From Clostridiales bacterium (GTDB taxonomy: Bacteria > Bacillota > Clostridia > Monoglobales > Monoglobaceae), in NCBI GenBank assembly GCA_019419865.1, contig JAHZIG010000001.1:227596-291595 (forward strand): a DNA stretch of 64,000 nucleotides, written 5' to 3'. The notes below the pieces were generated by a model. That model saw only the letters and a program-made list of their open reading frames with translations. It did not search any database and had not been told where the DNA came from. Shown here piece after piece: positions 63,497 through 64,000 of this stretch (the first letter of the stretch is position 1; each line of letters opens with the position of its first letter). The translations under genes and the position numbers were made by a program.

Positions 63497-63681
63497 AACT
63501 TAGCGATTAGAGATTAGCGAATAGAGAATAGGGGATAAAACTCGCCCCTTTATCGCCTAATTTCTATATAAGCGAAATTGGAATACGTTGTTTTCCTATA
63601 ACGTTACAACCGCCGTTTTTTCGGCCACAGAAGCCCACTGGGCTCCTATTCGCTATTCTCTAATCGCTAATCTCTACGTTG
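63497..63681 (+). repeat. GATTAG-heptad repeat, copy L, between tRNA genes
   Basis: Left array ACTTAGCGATTAGAGATTAG..., core GGAATACGTTGTTTTCCTAT, and a right array CTATTCGCTATTCTCTAATC... ending TACGTTGG. The last bases overlap the encoded CCA of tRNA-Phe. The GCGGCTTTAACGCC arm is replaced by CTCGCCCCTTTATCGCCTAA. Confidence 0.85.
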
Positions 63682-63755
63682 GTGCCTCCGGGCGGAATCG
63701 AACCACCGACACGGGGATTTTCAGTCCCCTGCTCTACCGACTGAGCTACAGAGGC
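63680..63755 (-). tRNA. tRNA-Phe (GAA)
   Basis: Acceptor GCCTCTG/CGGAGGC; anticodon loop CTGAAAA gives GAA; T arm GGTGGTTCGATTCCGCC. The 3' CCA is encoded and shares its bases with the CCAACGTAG terminus of repeat copy L. Confidence 0.94.
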
Positions 63756-63761
63756 GTATCT

Positions 63762-63838
63762 TGGCGATCCGGATGGGGTTCGAACCCACGACCTCCAGCG
63801 TGACAGGCTGGCATTCTAACCAACTGAACTACCGGACC
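63762..63838 (-). tRNA. tRNA-Asp (GTC)
   Basis: Acceptor GGTCCGG/CCGGATC; anticodon loop CTGTCAC gives GTC; T arm GTGGGTTCGAACCCCAT. CCA is encoded. Six bases separate it from tRNA-Phe. Confidence 0.94.
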
Positions 63839-63946
63839 GTTTATACATTAAACTTAGCCATAATTTCTCTTTTGTCTAAGTCATAAAAAATCGGCGCCTT
63901 ACCTTACGGAAAAATCTCTCCGCCGCCGGCTTCGGCGCCTTTTACT

Positions 63947-64000
63947 TGGTGGGAACAATAGGGCTCGAACCTATGACCCTCTGCTTGTAAGGCAGATGCT
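63947..64000 (-). tRNA. tRNA-Val (TAC), partial at the window edge
   Basis: 3' part only. Anticodon loop CTTACAA gives TAC; T arm ATAGGTTCGAGCCCTAT; acceptor TGTTCCC plus ACCA. The 5' end is beyond the window. Confidence 0.88.

Overview
The window looks like a chromosomal segment of an anaerobic, endospore-forming member of the Clostridia. Sporulation genes are present (spoIIR, spoVT). The enzymes point to strict anaerobiosis: anaerobic ribonucleotide reductase NrdD with its activase NrdG, a ferredoxin:NADP transhydrogenase pair (NfnAB) and an A-type flavodiiron protein. The envelope is Gram-positive (SLH-anchored surface protein, DacA, lipoprotein, IreB). The SLH protein carries beta-sandwich-like modules that remind me of pectin-degrading gut Clostridia, but I cannot fix the genus.

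Layout. 1-1.2 kb: accessory remnant with CTCCCTAAAA iterons, a frameshifted Arc-like gene and a type I toxin-antitoxin (TA) locus. 1.2-4 kb: secD-secF. 4.3-8 kb (minus): aldolase (fsa), argH, argG. 8.1-11.2 kb: ruvC, GNAT, spoVT, rlmB. 11.2-15.5 kb: repeat-rich zone with two nearly identical, inverted type I TA cassettes flanking ymdB-pgeF, then ireB and an AbrB gene. 15.5-19.5 kb: pheT, P-loop kinase, pheS. 20-21.7 kb: exported stalk-like protein. 22-26 kb: gdhA and nfnAB. 26.3-31.3 kb: DUF512-der-plsY-gpsA and yceD-rpmF. 31-46 kb: DUF1858, lipoprotein, acyltransferase, MATE pump, CtpA, argS-ywiB-murI-ddl, spoIIR, fprA. 46-52.4 kb: the 1422-residue SLH protein and dacA. 52.8-62 kb: azlCD, cupin, nitrilase, Fic, GNAT, dut, nrdG, dtd, nrdD. 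62.4-63 kb: a membrane protein whose 5' end is a pentanucleotide microsatellite. 63.2-64 kb: tRNAs Cys, Gly, Phe, Asp and a partial Val.

Two features stand out. First, an interspersed noncoding repeat of roughly 150-220 bp (about 12 whole or partial copies) is bordered by inverted arrays of a 7-bp unit of the form GATTAGN. Because 7 is not a multiple of 3, these arrays place stop codons in every frame from both sides. Five genes (rlmB, pgeF, ireB, pheT, der) actually take their stop codon from a copy. Second, at least two sequence-unrelated loci (three copies) share a compact type I TA design: a 20-23 residue hydrophobic peptide ending at a hairpin, consensus sigma-A promoters firing convergently, and 5' ends of toxin and antitoxin RNAs that resemble each other. 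A further promoter-terminator micro-transcript at 44.5 kb may be a decayed relative, and a separate candidate small RNA lies at 26.1 kb.

Most other genes are housekeeping in sensible operons: NfnAB can supply NADPH to the neighbouring GdhA, YceD pairs with L32, DUF512-Der-PlsY-GpsA follow one another, and AzlC overlaps AzlD.
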